From Cereibacter sphaeroides (GTDB taxonomy: Bacteria > Pseudomonadota > Alphaproteobacteria > Rhodobacterales > Rhodobacteraceae): a stretch of 64,000 nucleotides of DNA. Under the pieces are notes generated by a model that saw only the letters and a list, made by a program, of their open reading frames with translations, was not told the DNA's origin and searched no databases. How positions within the stretch are numbered: position 1 is the stretch's first letter; the number at the start of each line of letters is the position of its first letter. Below are positions 23,144 through 31,878 of the stretch, piece after piece. The position numbers and the translations under genes are program-made. The DNA is taken from contig QFQS01000003.1 in assembly GCA_003243455.1 (NCBI GenBank), positions 620,001 to 684,000 of the forward strand. Reading direction: 5' to 3'.

Positions 23144-26100
23144 TCAGGTGCCCCAGAGGAAACCCCAGCCGCGATCCCATCCGGCGGCGAAGGGCGCCGT
23201 CAGCCGAAACCACCGAGCCTCGCGATCCGTGACCCAGCTGCCCTCGACCAGACGCCGGGACCGGACGGCCAGTTCGATCTCGGCCGTCCGATCCGGGGCG
23301 CCGAGTTCCGGAATGGCCTCAGGCGCCAGGTTCCAGGTGGCGGCGGTCCCGGCATCAATGACCACGCCTGCGGGCAGGATGGCCATGCCGCTATCCGGGT
23401 CTACCCAGCGCACCTCGATGATGTAGCCGACCCCCGGTTCGGGCCCGATGGAGGCTCCGGTGTGGTCGACGATGACGGGGCTGGTCTGGGTGAGCCGGTC
23501 ACGATGGGCCCAGCTCAAGGCGAGAGAGCCAGTGACCAGCGCATCAACATTCGGGGAATAACTGCCGTTGCCTTGCACACGGCCGGGCGGCAGGGGCCGG
23601 ATGGCGCGGCGGTCGAGCGTCACGGCATCTTCGGACGCCATCGCGAAGGCTAGCGTGCCGCGTCCGGTCTCGGGCAGGAGCCGTGCAGCCAGGGTCTCGC
23701 CCGCTGCCCAGCTGTCTTCGGTGATCCGTGCCACGTCGTCGAAGAAGACGACCGGCGTGCCCGAGGGATGCACGCGCGGGACGGTATCGAGGCAGCCGCG
23801 ACCGAAGGTGATACTGGTTGGCGTGATCCCGTCGACGCGGACCAGTTCTCCATTGATGCTGGCCAGCGTCCCGATCTCGACCTCGCCGATGTCGCGCCAG
23901 CCGGTCACGGCGATCACGCGCGCCTCCGGGCTGTCGGTCACATCCGCGGCGAGCAGAGCGGTCGGGGCGAAGGCGACGATGCCCTCCTGCGCGGGGCCGG
24001 TGCCGGGGTCGATCCAGAGCTGGGCCGCCAGCGCATCGGCGCTGGGGCGTTCGCCGGTGGTGACCAGCGCGCCTGCGTCCGGATCCTCGGCAAGGCGGCG
24101 GTCGGCCTCGCTGTGGCCAAGCTCGCGGACCAGCAACCAGTATGGGGCTTCCTCGACCATGCGGCGGGACAGTGCCCGCGGCGGTGCGGCGACGCCCGAG
24201 CCCGTGGGCATCCGTCCGCCTGCGATGGCGGTGGCGCCCAGCGCGAAGACATCCTCGGCGATCTTGAGCCGGATGCCGTTGTCACGGCCGTCGCCCTGGC
24301 CGATCTCGGAAATCCGCATGACCACATCGGCAAGGCCCAACCGCGTCGAGCGCAGCCGGATCACATCCCCAGGGCCGAGATCGGCCCCCTCGCGGTTGAC
24401 GACGATCTCGCCAGTCAGGAGCGGGGCGGACAGCGCGCGCAAGTCGCGCTCGGCCACGCGCACGGCAAGCCCCTGATAGCGGATGCCGGGATAGTCGAGC
24501 GTGGTCGCCAGGACCTCGCCCATCGCCTGGACACGGGCGGTGTCCGTCACTGAAACCGCGCCAGTGTCGTCGGTCCAGGCATCGGTGAAGCGGACGGTCA
24601 CGCTGTTCACCAGATCGGAGGGCGACCGGCGGCCTAGGCGTCCCCAATCCACGACATTCGTCTCGTCAAAGAGGGGTAACGTTGTGCTCACGTAATCCGC
24701 CCGGATCAGCTTCAACTCCCAGAGCCCGGTGCGCCGGTCGATGAACAGCGTGGCATCGATATGGTCGAGGACGCTGGCGATGAACTCCTCGATGGAGCTG
24801 TCCTGCTGCCAGATGAGCGACAGGCCGAAGCCTTCTGTGTAAAGCGCATCCGCCGCCGCCGTGAAACTCGCGCCGATCTCGACCGAGGAATATCCCAGAC
24901 CCCAGTCCCGGTTGGTCAGGCATTCCCGGATGATATGCGCCGGGTTCATGTCCGGGCCGTTGCCGAAGGCGCCGCGCAGGGAGGCAACTAGTGCCTGCGG
25001 GTTGCCGGGCGGGATAACTGGCACTCCGTCGACGGGGGTGTTGTCGATCTGGGCGGTGTAGGTGGTGTTCGCGAGCGAGATGTTGAAGCCGAAGATGTCG
25101 GCAGGCGGCAGGGTGCGGATGATCGCCAGCGCCGCATCGACCGAGGAGACGGGTGCGGGTTCTCCATCGGTCACGAAGATGACGATCCGGCGTTTGGATC
25201 CGCTGCCTGCAAAGAAGGCGTTTGCCTCGGTAAAGGCCGCGTTGAAGCTGGTGCCGCCATTCGTGAAGTTCGAGAGCCCCAGCATCCAGGCCTCGAGCGC
25301 GGCATAGTCCGCAGGCCCCATGTTGCGCCGTTCGATGGATCCAGCGACCGTTGCGTTCCAGAGCACGATGCGGATATCGTTTGGTCGGTCGGGGTCCACG
25401 CCCGCCGCGATCTCGCGGATAAGGGCGGCAACGCCCGCCTTCTGCGCCGACATGCGGGTGCCGGACATGGAGCCCGAAACGTCGAGGGCGATGTAGATCG
25501 CCGCATCCGAAATGTTCGCCTCTGGGACGATGGCGGCCTTCTCGGGATACCATTGCGGACTGCCCGCCTCTCCGGTCAGGACGCGGGTCACCCGCACGGC
25601 CCATGGCTTCAGGTACGGGTTGATGCCGAGATAGACCTGCCGCAGCACGAGGCCGCAGAGACCGCGATAGGCGGGAACATCCCCTCCCATGCGCGCGGTT
25701 AGGTAGTCGTTCAGCCCCTGGCCCGGCCCGCCCATCAGCACATCGACATCGCCGCGGATGCCACCTTCGCGGCTCTCGCCGCCGAAGAGGTCGGGTTTGT
25801 CGATCCGGATGCGGCCGCCACCCGCGCCGGTATTGCTGGCGCCGGTCGTGGCCTCGAACACCTCGACCGATTGCGCCGGGAAGCTCAGGGCCTCCGGCAG
25901 GACGGTCCAACGTGTGATGTTTGCGGCTGCATCGAAGGTGACGGCCTGCAGGGTGATGGTCTGGCTCGACCCGTTGGCAAGGGCGAGGCGGTAATCGCGT
26001 CCGATGCGCACGCCCGCGCGGGTGCCGGGAAAGCTGAGGGTTGCACCGCTATCGCCTGCCAGTGCCGCCGTGGCGGCCATCCCTGCGACAGTGCCTATAC

Positions 26101-26275
26101 GCGTCTCAACTGCCGCGCCGCCGCCAGCAAAACCGCCACCTGTCGTGACGGACCATGCGGTGCGACGGTCGACGAGGATCTCGCGGATGGCGTCGACCGG
26201 CCCGTGACAGAGCGCCAGATGCACGCCCAGCGAGTAGCGATAGCCGACAGTCTGGGCCTTGCTCCTACCGCCCAT
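23144..26275 (-). CDS. Tail-tip host-specificity protein (J/megatron-like) with inserted VWA domain
   Basis: This protein of about 1043 aa starts at ATG 26275. The N-terminus (QTVGYRYSLGVHLALCHGPV, ILVDRR) and the C-terminal part (fibronectin-like strands, VNSVTVRFTDAW, RITEDSWAAGE) are those of the tail-tip attachment proteins of siphophages and GTAs. Between them, at about residues 260-450, is a von Willebrand A domain with an intact metal site: DVSGSMSG, a Thr in NGGTSFNAAF and Asp in FVTDGEPAP. The domain sits mid-protein. A long C-terminal region runs to 23144. It overlaps the preceding 72-aa gene by 11 bp. Confidence 0.82.
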   Translation of the reverse strand: MGGRSKAQTVGYRYSLGVHLALCHGPVDAIREILVDRRTAWSVTTGGGFAGGGAAVETRIGTVAGMAATAALAGDSGATLSFPGTRAGVRIGRDYRLALANGSSQTITLQAVTFDAAANITRWTVLPEALSFPAQSVEVFEATTGASNTGAGGGRIRIDKPDLFGGESREGGIRGDVDVLMGGPGQGLNDYLTARMGGDVPAYRGLCGLVLRQVYLGINPYLKPWAVRVTRVLTGEAGSPQWYPEKAAIVPEANISDAAIYIALDVSGSMSGTRMSAQKAGVAALIREIAAGVDPDRPNDIRIVLWNATVAGSIERRNMGPADYAALEAWMLGLSNFTNGGTSFNAAFTEANAFFAGSGSKRRIVIFVTDGEPAPVSSVDAALAIIRTLPPADIFGFNISLANTTYTAQIDNTPVDGVPVIPPGNPQALVASLRGAFGNGPDMNPAHIIRECLTNRDWGLGYSSVEIGASFTAAADALYTEGFGLSLIWQQDSSIEEFIASVLDHIDATLFIDRRTGLWELKLIRADYVSTTLPLFDETNVVDWGRLGRRSPSDLVNSVTVRFTDAWTDDTGAVSVTDTARVQAMGEVLATTLDYPGIRYQGLAVRVAERDLRALSAPLLTGEIVVNREGADLGPGDVIRLRSTRLGLADVVMRISEIGQGDGRDNGIRLKIAEDVFALGATAIAGGRMPTGSGVAAPPRALSRRMVEEAPYWLLVRELGHSEADRRLAEDPDAGALVTTGERPSADALAAQLWIDPGTGPAQEGIVAFAPTALLAADVTDSPEARVIAVTGWRDIGEVEIGTLASINGELVRVDGITPTSITFGRGCLDTVPRVHPSGTPVVFFDDVARITEDSWAAGETLAARLLPETGRGTLAFAMASEDAVTLDRRAIRPLPPGRVQGNGSYSPNVDALVTGSLALSWAHRDRLTQTSPVIVDHTGASIGPEPGVGYIIEVRWVDPDSGMAILPAGVVIDAGTAATWNLAPEAIPELGAPDRTAEIELAVRSRRLVEGSWVTDREARWFRLTAPFAAGWDRGWGFLWGT

Positions 26276-26483
26276 CGCTGGCCTCCGGCATCGTCGCCGC
26301 ACGTGCTTCGGCCTGCAGGATCACCGGTACCACCAGCGCGTCGCCGGTGGCGCGCAAGGTCTCCACCTCGATGCCGGCATCGAGGAACGCCTGCCAGTCG
26401 AGCCCATGGCGCCGGAACCAAGGCCGCACGCCCGCGAGGCAGTAGCGTGCCGCGCGCAGGTCCTGGATCGTCACGCGGGTCAC
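26265..26483 (-). CDS. Small tail-region protein, 72 aa, unrecognised
   Basis: The frame gives a compact 72-residue protein (MTRVTIQDLRAARYC, GVRPWFRRHGLDW, DAGIEVETLRATGD). It overlaps the genes on both sides (ATGA with the gene before it, 11 bp with the tail-tip gene). The phrase FLDAGIEVETLRATGDALV recurs in small proteins preceding GTA-like tail-tip genes as far as I can recall. It has no membrane segment. It is probably a tail assembly factor, but function is unknown. Confidence 0.68.
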   Translation of the reverse strand: MTRVTIQDLRAARYCLAGVRPWFRRHGLDWQAFLDAGIEVETLRATGDALVVPVILQAEARAATMPEASDGR

Positions 26484-26728
26484 TTCTTGCCGCCTTTCTT
26501 CTGGATGGGATCAACCCTCAGGTCCCCGGCCCAGACGACGTTCGGGCCGGTGATCAGAACCGTGCCGAAGACAACCGGGATCGGTCGGCCTTCTTCAGCC
26601 GTGGGCAGCGTGAAATCGTCGAGCCCTGCAGCCTGTGGCTTCTCGACCTTGGGCCGCGGGCTCAGCGCATAGGAAATCGCGGAAAGCACGAGCCCGAGAA
26701 CGAGCCGCGCAATGAAGGTCCAGACCAT
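26480..26728 (-). CDS. Small membrane-anchored tail protein, 82 aa
   Basis: An N-terminal transmembrane helix (FIARLVLGLVLSAISYAL) is followed by a soluble segment with GLDDFTLPTAEEGRPIPVVFGTVLI, a motif like that in lambda I/K-region tail assembly proteins. The Lys/Gly-rich end is KKGGKK. It overlaps the next gene as ATGA. Its position between the DUF2163 hub protein and the tail-tip protein fits a tail-tip assembly role. No exact family is assigned. Confidence 0.7.
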   Translation of the reverse strand: MVWTFIARLVLGLVLSAISYALSPRPKVEKPQAAGLDDFTLPTAEEGRPIPVVFGTVLITGPNVVWAGDLRVDPIQKKGGKK

Positions 26729-26737
26729 GGGGGATGC

Positions 26738-27598
26738 TCAGACGATGGAACCGCCGCCGAAGGGGTTGCGGCCAGGGATCTCGGGGAAACCACCGAAGTT
26801 CGGGAGGTTGCCGAACTTGGCGGCACAGGTGGAGGCGCGCAGGTCGCAGCCGGGAGCGATGTCGGCGACGAGTGGGATCGGATCGCCTGTCTCGGGATCG
26901 ACCTCGGGTGCGGCCAGCGCCGCCGCCACCTCAGGCATCGGCCGAGATAGCGTCAGGGTTGCTCCGGCATGGCCGATGATGAACCCAAGCTGCGCCCCGA
27001 ACCTCAGTACCCCACCCCGGAACCAGCCATCGGGCTGCCCCGCCGCCTCCGGGATCGTCAGGGCATTGCCCGAGACGGCCGTCACGGTGCCGGTCTGCCA
27101 GTGGAACCCGATGTCGAGCCCGCAACCACGGCCATAGAGCGCGTGGCGGCAGAGGCGCTGGTACTTCGCGCGCACCCCGGCCCGACGGAGCGTGCTGAAG
27201 ACGGATTCACAGTTGAGAAGGATCCGGACGCCCTCGACCTCGGCACCGACTACGCGACCCTTCCAATGCGCCACGGTCTCACCCAACACCTGCTCATGGC
27301 CACGGAAGATGGTCAGCGTCACGGGCGTGTTGCCCAAGGGCGCGAGGAACCGCCGCGCAAAGGGGAGCGACAGAGGCCAGGTAAGTTCCAGCCGCCCGCG
27401 TTCGATCTCGCTGGTCTGAACGGCATCGCCATGGGAAATGGCCGCCGCTTCCCAGCTGATTGTGTCGCCCTCGCTGGCTGCACTGGTCCAGTCAGTGGAC
27501 CGGCTGGTGAAGCGCCAGACCTGATCGCCTTCGACGAACTGGTACAGGTAGTAAGGGCGGCCCTCGGCGGGGGAGGACTCGATGGTGGCGTAGGTCAT
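26738..27598 (-). CDS. DUF2163/BR0599-family baseplate hub protein
   Basis: This 286-aa protein carries the DUF2163 N-terminal pattern (YYLYQFVEGDQVWRFTS) and the C-terminal BR0599-type segment with conserved cysteines (YQRLCRHALYGRGCGLD, GCDLRASTCAAKFGNLPNFGG). It is the counterpart of the GTA hub/baseplate component that follows the tape measure and distal tail proteins. The Cys-rich C-terminus may bind a metal or Fe-S cluster as proposed for lambda gpL. It overlaps the preceding gene by 4 bp. Confidence 0.85.
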   Translation of the reverse strand: MTYATIESSPAEGRPYYLYQFVEGDQVWRFTSRSTDWTSAASEGDTISWEAAAISHGDAVQTSEIERGRLELTWPLSLPFARRFLAPLGNTPVTLTIFRGHEQVLGETVAHWKGRVVGAEVEGVRILLNCESVFSTLRRAGVRAKYQRLCRHALYGRGCGLDIGFHWQTGTVTAVSGNALTIPEAAGQPDGWFRGGVLRFGAQLGFIIGHAGATLTLSRPMPEVAAALAAPEVDPETGDPIPLVADIAPGCDLRASTCAAKFGNLPNFGGFPEIPGRNPFGGGSIV

Positions 27599-28761
27599 TC
27601 GGACACCTCCACGACTGGCAGGTTCACCTCACTCGCCACGGCCCCATGCCGGATCTCGATCCGATCTGCATCCGACCGCACCAGCGTCAGGAAATGTACC
27701 TTCGTCCCAATGCCCACCGGCTCGCCGAGGCTCGAGGACAGTGTCAGCCGATGATCCGCGCCTTCCGCCACAGCAGCGTTGATCGTCCGGAACCGGAAGT
27801 CGCTTGGCATCTCGAGCAGGATGGCGCGACCGACATAGGCCGCCAGTTCCGCAACGGGCGCCACGCGCATCAGCGTGGAACCGGAGGTCATGGCCGCACG
27901 CAACTGCAGTTCGCGACCCCAGGTCGGCAACCAGAAGCTGGTTTGCCTACCGCGCAGCGCCCACAGCCAGCAGCGCAAGGCCCAACGTTCCGCCGCGCCC
28001 TGCGCCTTTAGGTTGATCGCCTCCCCCCTCTCAAACAAGTCCCGCAAAGGTTCCACTACGACTGGCCCGAAGCCGTTGTCGACGTATTCGACGGCACGGC
28101 GAAGGCTTGCGGTGATCGGCGAACGGGTCAGGCTGGGGTCAGTCTGGACCGGGCGGCCGAGGTAGCTGGGCAGAACCGGCGCTGTCAGTTCAGGCGCATC
28201 GCGCAAAAGGAAGGTGACGGTCACGAGGCCGTCATTCTGGCGGCGACGTGAGATTTCGACGGGCGCCGATAGAACTCCCGACCGCACAGGTGCGATGCTG
28301 ACACGCAAAGCCACCACGCTTGGTGTGGGCAGCTGCGCGCCCAGTTGTTCCACCAGGATCAGCCGATCCGCCGCGACATCGGCGATCTCTGCGAGGGATG
28401 CCTCACGTCCATCCACCGCGATCGCCACAGCGTCCCCAATCCGGAAATCCGCCACGCTGGTGTCGACGGTAATCTCCGTCGCCCCCTGCACCAGATCCGC
28501 CGTAGGCTGGACCGCCATATGCCAGAGCGGCACCAGCCATTCTCCCGCGAATCCTGCGCGCACCAGTTCCGCCGCCCGCGCCATGCCCAGTGCGTCGCGG
28601 CGATGCTGGAAGGTGACGATCTCGCGTGGGCGTGACCGGAGTGCGATGCGCTGTTCGCCCGCCCGGGACTGCAGCACATCTGTGCGCCATTCCAGAACCT
28701 CGGTGATCTCCTGCGCCGCCGGTAAGGGCCAGAGCTGCGGCCGGCCATCCGGTTCAGGCAT
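27595..28761 (-). CDS. Phage distal-tail/tip protein, 388 aa
   Basis: The start is taken at ATG 28761, 8 bp inside the tape-measure gene; a GTG at 28770 is possible. The protein is soluble, without low-complexity sequence: WRTDVLQSRAGEQRIALRSRPR near the N-terminus is a pattern seen in proteins of the tail-tip initiator region, and RQTSFWLPTWGREL is conserved-looking. Its place after the tape measure and before the DUF2163 hub corresponds to distal tail proteins of siphophages and GTA. Identity is inferred from order. Confidence 0.68.
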   Translation of the reverse strand: MPEPDGRPQLWPLPAAQEITEVLEWRTDVLQSRAGEQRIALRSRPREIVTFQHRRDALGMARAAELVRAGFAGEWLVPLWHMAVQPTADLVQGATEITVDTSVADFRIGDAVAIAVDGREASLAEIADVAADRLILVEQLGAQLPTPSVVALRVSIAPVRSGVLSAPVEISRRRQNDGLVTVTFLLRDAPELTAPVLPSYLGRPVQTDPSLTRSPITASLRRAVEYVDNGFGPVVVEPLRDLFERGEAINLKAQGAAERWALRCWLWALRGRQTSFWLPTWGRELQLRAAMTSGSTLMRVAPVAELAAYVGRAILLEMPSDFRFRTINAAVAEGADHRLTLSSSLGEPVGIGTKVHFLTLVRSDADRIEIRHGAVASEVNLPVVEVSE

Positions 28762-31216
28762 TGATGGCACCCCGGTTGCGGCGGATCACGTTCAGGATGG
28801 CCCGTTCGCCCGAGGGCGTGGCGAGGTAGTCGCCGACGACGGACGGGTCGAGCACGTTGATGATGCGCGTCGACATGGAGGATGCCGCGGCCGCGCCATC
28901 GCCATTCATCTCAACCCCGAGCCTCCCGCCCTTGCCACGACGCAGGGGCAGGATGGCCTCGGGTCCTGCCTCGCCCATAAGCCCCACACCCTTTGCGAAG
29001 GGAAACACCGTCGGCCGGTTCACGACGCCACCCCGTGCGAAAGCGGTCAGTTCTGCGCCCCCGGCAAAGACTCCGCCCTTGGCAAAGCCGAAGAGGCTCC
29101 CGAAGAACCCGCCGCCGCCTGAAAATGCGTTGATCAGCGCGTTCTCGATTGGCTTGAAGGCCAGATCGATCAGTCGGGTGGCGAGGTTCTGCGCGATCCG
29201 CGAAATCGCCCCCGCAAATGTCTCCCAGGTAAACTCGCCCGAGGTGAGCGCTTCCTTGATGGGTCCGGTGATGTCCTGCGCGAGTCCTTGGGCGATCTCG
29301 CGGGACTTCTCTTGTGCCTTGCGGACAGCATCTGCCGTGGCCTCCCAAGCATTCTTTGCCGCGTCAGCCCCCTCCCGCAGGGCGTTGCCCGCGCCGCGTC
29401 CCGAACTGCCAGCGGCTTCCGCAGCCTCGCCAGCCCCCTGCAGGGCAGTGCCGAGGCCGGTCGCAGCCATGCGCGCGTCCTCGAGTCCAGCTGCAGCCTC
29501 GGTGCCGGAGGTCGAGACAGCATCCCGCAGCGCGGCCACGGACTGCAGGGGCGCGGTCGCGGCCGCCGCGACCTCGCCCATCATGTTGCGCAAACGTGCG
29601 GCCTCGCCCCGTGCCGCCTCGGCTGCAGTGGTCAGGCCCAGATCGGGCGGCGCGAAGGGATCGCTGTTGAAGGCCGCCTCGAAGGCTGTGCGCGCCTCCG
29701 CACCGGCATTGGCCGCAGCCCCTGCAAAGGGGTTCTCGATCCCGCCGAGTTCGATGGTTCCGATCAGCGGCACGCGTTTCTCGATGCCCAGCACATCGAG
29801 ACCGGCATTGATGCCTTCGAGGAAGCCGTCGATCCGCGCCGCCACGCCATTCAGCATGGCCTCGACCCCGCCAATCAGCGCGTTGGCCGCGCCGTAGGCG
29901 AACTCGCCAATGGTGGCAGGCAGGGCCGACCAGAGCACCTTCACCGCCTCCATCGCCCCCTGAAACGTGTTCAGTGTCGCATTGCCGAACCCCACCACCG
30001 CCTCGAGACCGGTCTGCAAGGCGGCGATGATGCCCGCACTGATCTCGGCCCAGCCCGCCAGGATCGAGAGACCCAGCGCGACCATGCCAAGCTTCATGCG
30101 GTCCCAGACCTCGCGAGCTACGTCGCCCAGAAGGCCCAGCGCGGCTCCGACGCTGCCCGTACCCTGAACCAGCCGCCCGAACTGGAAGATCAACTCGCCC
30201 GCGCCGATGATCAGCGCCCCGATGCCGGTGCGGATCAAGGCGCCACGCAGGACAACGAGGGCCGTCGCGAGGCCTCGGACGGAGAGCGCCGCTGCGGCCA
30301 GACCCGCCACCCAGCGGCCCGCCATGACGCCCACAAAGGCCGCGGCATAGGAGGCCATACGGCCGAGGTTCTCGCCCAGCGCATCAAGGGCCGTCCGCAA
30401 GGCTCCGCCTTCGGAGGCAAGCGCCACGAAGGCCTCGGCAAGCCAGGTGACGGCAGGCGCCACAGCGACGGCAATCTGGTTGCGGATCCCGTCAAAGACC
30501 ATGCCGAGACTGCCCAGCGCAATCTGGGTCTGGCGGAGCGAGGACAGTGCCTCGCCGTCGAGGATCGCGCCGACCGAGCGGGCCTGATCGCCGAAGCGGG
30601 TCATCTCGGCCCCGCCATCGCGCAGCAGCGGCAGGAGGCGCGTAGCATCCGAGGCCATGGCCTCGAGATAGAAGGTCATCTCCTGCTGGCTGAGCCCCGC
30701 CTTCTCCAGCGAGGTCACGTAAAGCTGCAGGGCTTCCGGTCCCGACAGGCGTGCAAACTCTTCGGCCGTGACGCCCACACGCGGGGCGATCTGTTCGAAG
30801 AAATCCTTCATCGGCCCGCCACCGGTCTGCAGGAAATCCCCGACCCGGTCGTTCACGTCCTTCAGGATATCGGCCAGCTTCTCCTGCTCGACCCCGACCG
30901 TGCGGGCCCCCGCCGCCCAGCGTTGGAAGCTCTCGGGCGTGGCATTGGCGACTTGTGCGAACTGCCGGATCTGGTCGGCGCTCTGGGCCGCGTTGCGCAC
31001 GATGATGCCAAGCCCTGCCGTCGCGGCAGAGGCGGCCGCAGCCATGGCGATCCCGGCACGGCGCGCGAAGGCGGCGAGCCGGGTGTTGGCCGCCTCCATC
31101 TCCCGCGACAGACGGCCGAAGCCGCGCGTCCCTGCCTCACCGATCCCTTCCAGCTCGGCGCGCACCTGGCGACCGCCAACGACCGCGAGGCGGACAGAGA
31201 CCCGTTTCTCAGCCAT
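28754..31216 (-). CDS. Tail tape measure protein
   Basis: This 820-aa protein begins with the tape-measure signature VSVRLAVVGGRQVRAELEGIGEAG. Long Ala-rich helices follow, then central hydrophobic segments (AAAFVGVMAGRWVAGLAAAALSV, MVALGLSILAGWAEI), and at the C-terminus FAKGGVFAGGAELTAFARGG, typical of lambda-like tape measures. It determines tail length and is injected with the DNA. It overlaps the frameshifted chaperone product by 8 bp, the standard order tail tube - chaperones - tape measure. Confidence 0.9.
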   Translation of the reverse strand: MAEKRVSVRLAVVGGRQVRAELEGIGEAGTRGFGRLSREMEAANTRLAAFARRAGIAMAAAASAATAGLGIIVRNAAQSADQIRQFAQVANATPESFQRWAAGARTVGVEQEKLADILKDVNDRVGDFLQTGGGPMKDFFEQIAPRVGVTAEEFARLSGPEALQLYVTSLEKAGLSQQEMTFYLEAMASDATRLLPLLRDGGAEMTRFGDQARSVGAILDGEALSSLRQTQIALGSLGMVFDGIRNQIAVAVAPAVTWLAEAFVALASEGGALRTALDALGENLGRMASYAAAFVGVMAGRWVAGLAAAALSVRGLATALVVLRGALIRTGIGALIIGAGELIFQFGRLVQGTGSVGAALGLLGDVAREVWDRMKLGMVALGLSILAGWAEISAGIIAALQTGLEAVVGFGNATLNTFQGAMEAVKVLWSALPATIGEFAYGAANALIGGVEAMLNGVAARIDGFLEGINAGLDVLGIEKRVPLIGTIELGGIENPFAGAAANAGAEARTAFEAAFNSDPFAPPDLGLTTAAEAARGEAARLRNMMGEVAAAATAPLQSVAALRDAVSTSGTEAAAGLEDARMAATGLGTALQGAGEAAEAAGSSGRGAGNALREGADAAKNAWEATADAVRKAQEKSREIAQGLAQDITGPIKEALTSGEFTWETFAGAISRIAQNLATRLIDLAFKPIENALINAFSGGGGFFGSLFGFAKGGVFAGGAELTAFARGGVVNRPTVFPFAKGVGLMGEAGPEAILPLRRGKGGRLGVEMNGDGAAAASSMSTRIINVLDPSVVGDYLATPSGERAILNVIRRNRGAINA

Positions 31217-31532
31217 CGCGGCGACCTTCTCTCTCTTCGTTCAACTTGCGCACCATCGCGGCCTCGATCACCGGCAACAGTTCGACGACGGCGCGCGGGG
31301 AAATGCCCATGGCGGCGGCCATGGCCAGTGCGGCCGTCATGTCCCATCCGAGGACAGCGCCGGGGATGGCGCGGATCTGGCCACCCATGCGCTGCGCCAG
31401 ATCCCAGACCTGCCAGCCCTCATGGCTCAGGGGCGCGTTCAGGATTTGCGGGCAGTCCGGGCAATGCCCGTCGCAGGCCTGGCAGTAGCCTTCGCCCCCT
31501 CCGAAGACCCAGTCGGCGAGGGCGGTGAGACG
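31209..31532 (-). CDS. -1 frameshift extension of the tail assembly chaperone (gpT-like part)
   Basis: This 107-residue segment is in the -1 frame relative to the upstream chaperone gene and has no good start of its own. Read after a -1 slip at the A AAA AAC site it continues RLTALADWVFGGGEGYC. It contains a Cys cluster (CQACDGHCPDC) and a helical end (ALAMAAAMGISPRAVVELL). The fusion product would be about 222 aa and stops inside the tape-measure start. In lambda and many siphophages the shifted protein (gpGT) links the tape measure to the tail tube; the same is expected here. Confidence 0.75.
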   Translation of the reverse strand, partial: RLTALADWVFGGGEGYCQACDGHCPDCPQILNAPLSHEGWQVWDLAQRMGGQIRAIPGAVLGWDMTAALAMAAAMGISPRAVVELLPVIEAAMVRKLNEEREGRRDG

Positions 31533-31876
31533 TTTTTTTCTGCCTCGAGCTCCAGACCCTTGGCGACATAGGCGGTCTGGAACTTCTCGAAGATCGGCCA
31601 GAGATCGAGGAGCGCGTCGATGGCCTCGGGGCTGACCGGGATCGGGGCGCCATCGGCGTCGCCCACGCCTTCCCAATCGACGATGGCGCGGGCAGCGATA
31701 GCCTTGGCGAAGATCACCGCGATGCTGTCGTCGGGCGTGCCAGGCGCGATGGCGCGCACGGCCGGATCGGTGCGGGCTGCGACCATGATGGCCGTGGTCA
31801 GGGGCTCGACCTTCACGCGCACGCCCAGCGCAAGGTCGAGCCATTCAGCTTCACGGGCAAGGTTCAGACGCAACAA
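31439..31876 (-). CDS. Tail assembly chaperone (gpG-like), zero-frame product
   Basis: The protein is about 145 aa. The start is one of a TTG cluster (31873-31882); TTG 31876 has GAGGAG 8 bases upstream, while TTG 31882 overlaps the tail-tube stop. The early sequence (AREAEWLDLALGVRVKVEPLTTAIM) matches the beta-rich start of siphophage tail chaperones. Zero-frame translation runs past the slippery site to 31439 and ends in a Ser/Thr/Ala-rich tail. A fraction of ribosomes shift to give the longer product. Tail chaperones bind the tape measure during assembly. Confidence 0.78.
   Translation of the reverse strand: MLRLNLAREAEWLDLALGVRVKVEPLTTAIMVAARTDPAVRAIAPGTPDDSIAVIFAKAIAARAIVDWEGVGDADGAPIPVSPEAIDALLDLWPIFEKFQTAYVAKGLELEAEKNVSPPSPTGSSEGAKATARPATGIARTARKS
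31532..31538 (-). promoter_or_regulatory. Programmed -1 ribosomal frameshift site A AAA AAC
   Basis: On the minus strand the zero-frame codons GAA AAA AAC place the classic slippery heptamer A-AAA-AAC in phase. Slipping back one base joins the chaperone frame to the downstream frame ending at 31209. The position, near the end of the gene between tail tube and tape measure, is where lambda-like phages use such a shift. A stimulatory downstream structure was not worked out. Confidence 0.78.
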
Positions 31877-31878
31877 GA

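Noticed and set aside
29288..31528. 746-aa plus-strand frame opposite the tape measure gene
   Set aside because: It is antisense to the tape measure protein; its Arg/Gly/His-rich sequence is typical of GC-rich shadow frames.
31439..31844. Frameshift mutation (pseudogene) in the tail chaperone
   Set aside because: The slippery heptamer is in exact phase and the gene position is the one where programmed shifts occur, so a programmed event is more likely.
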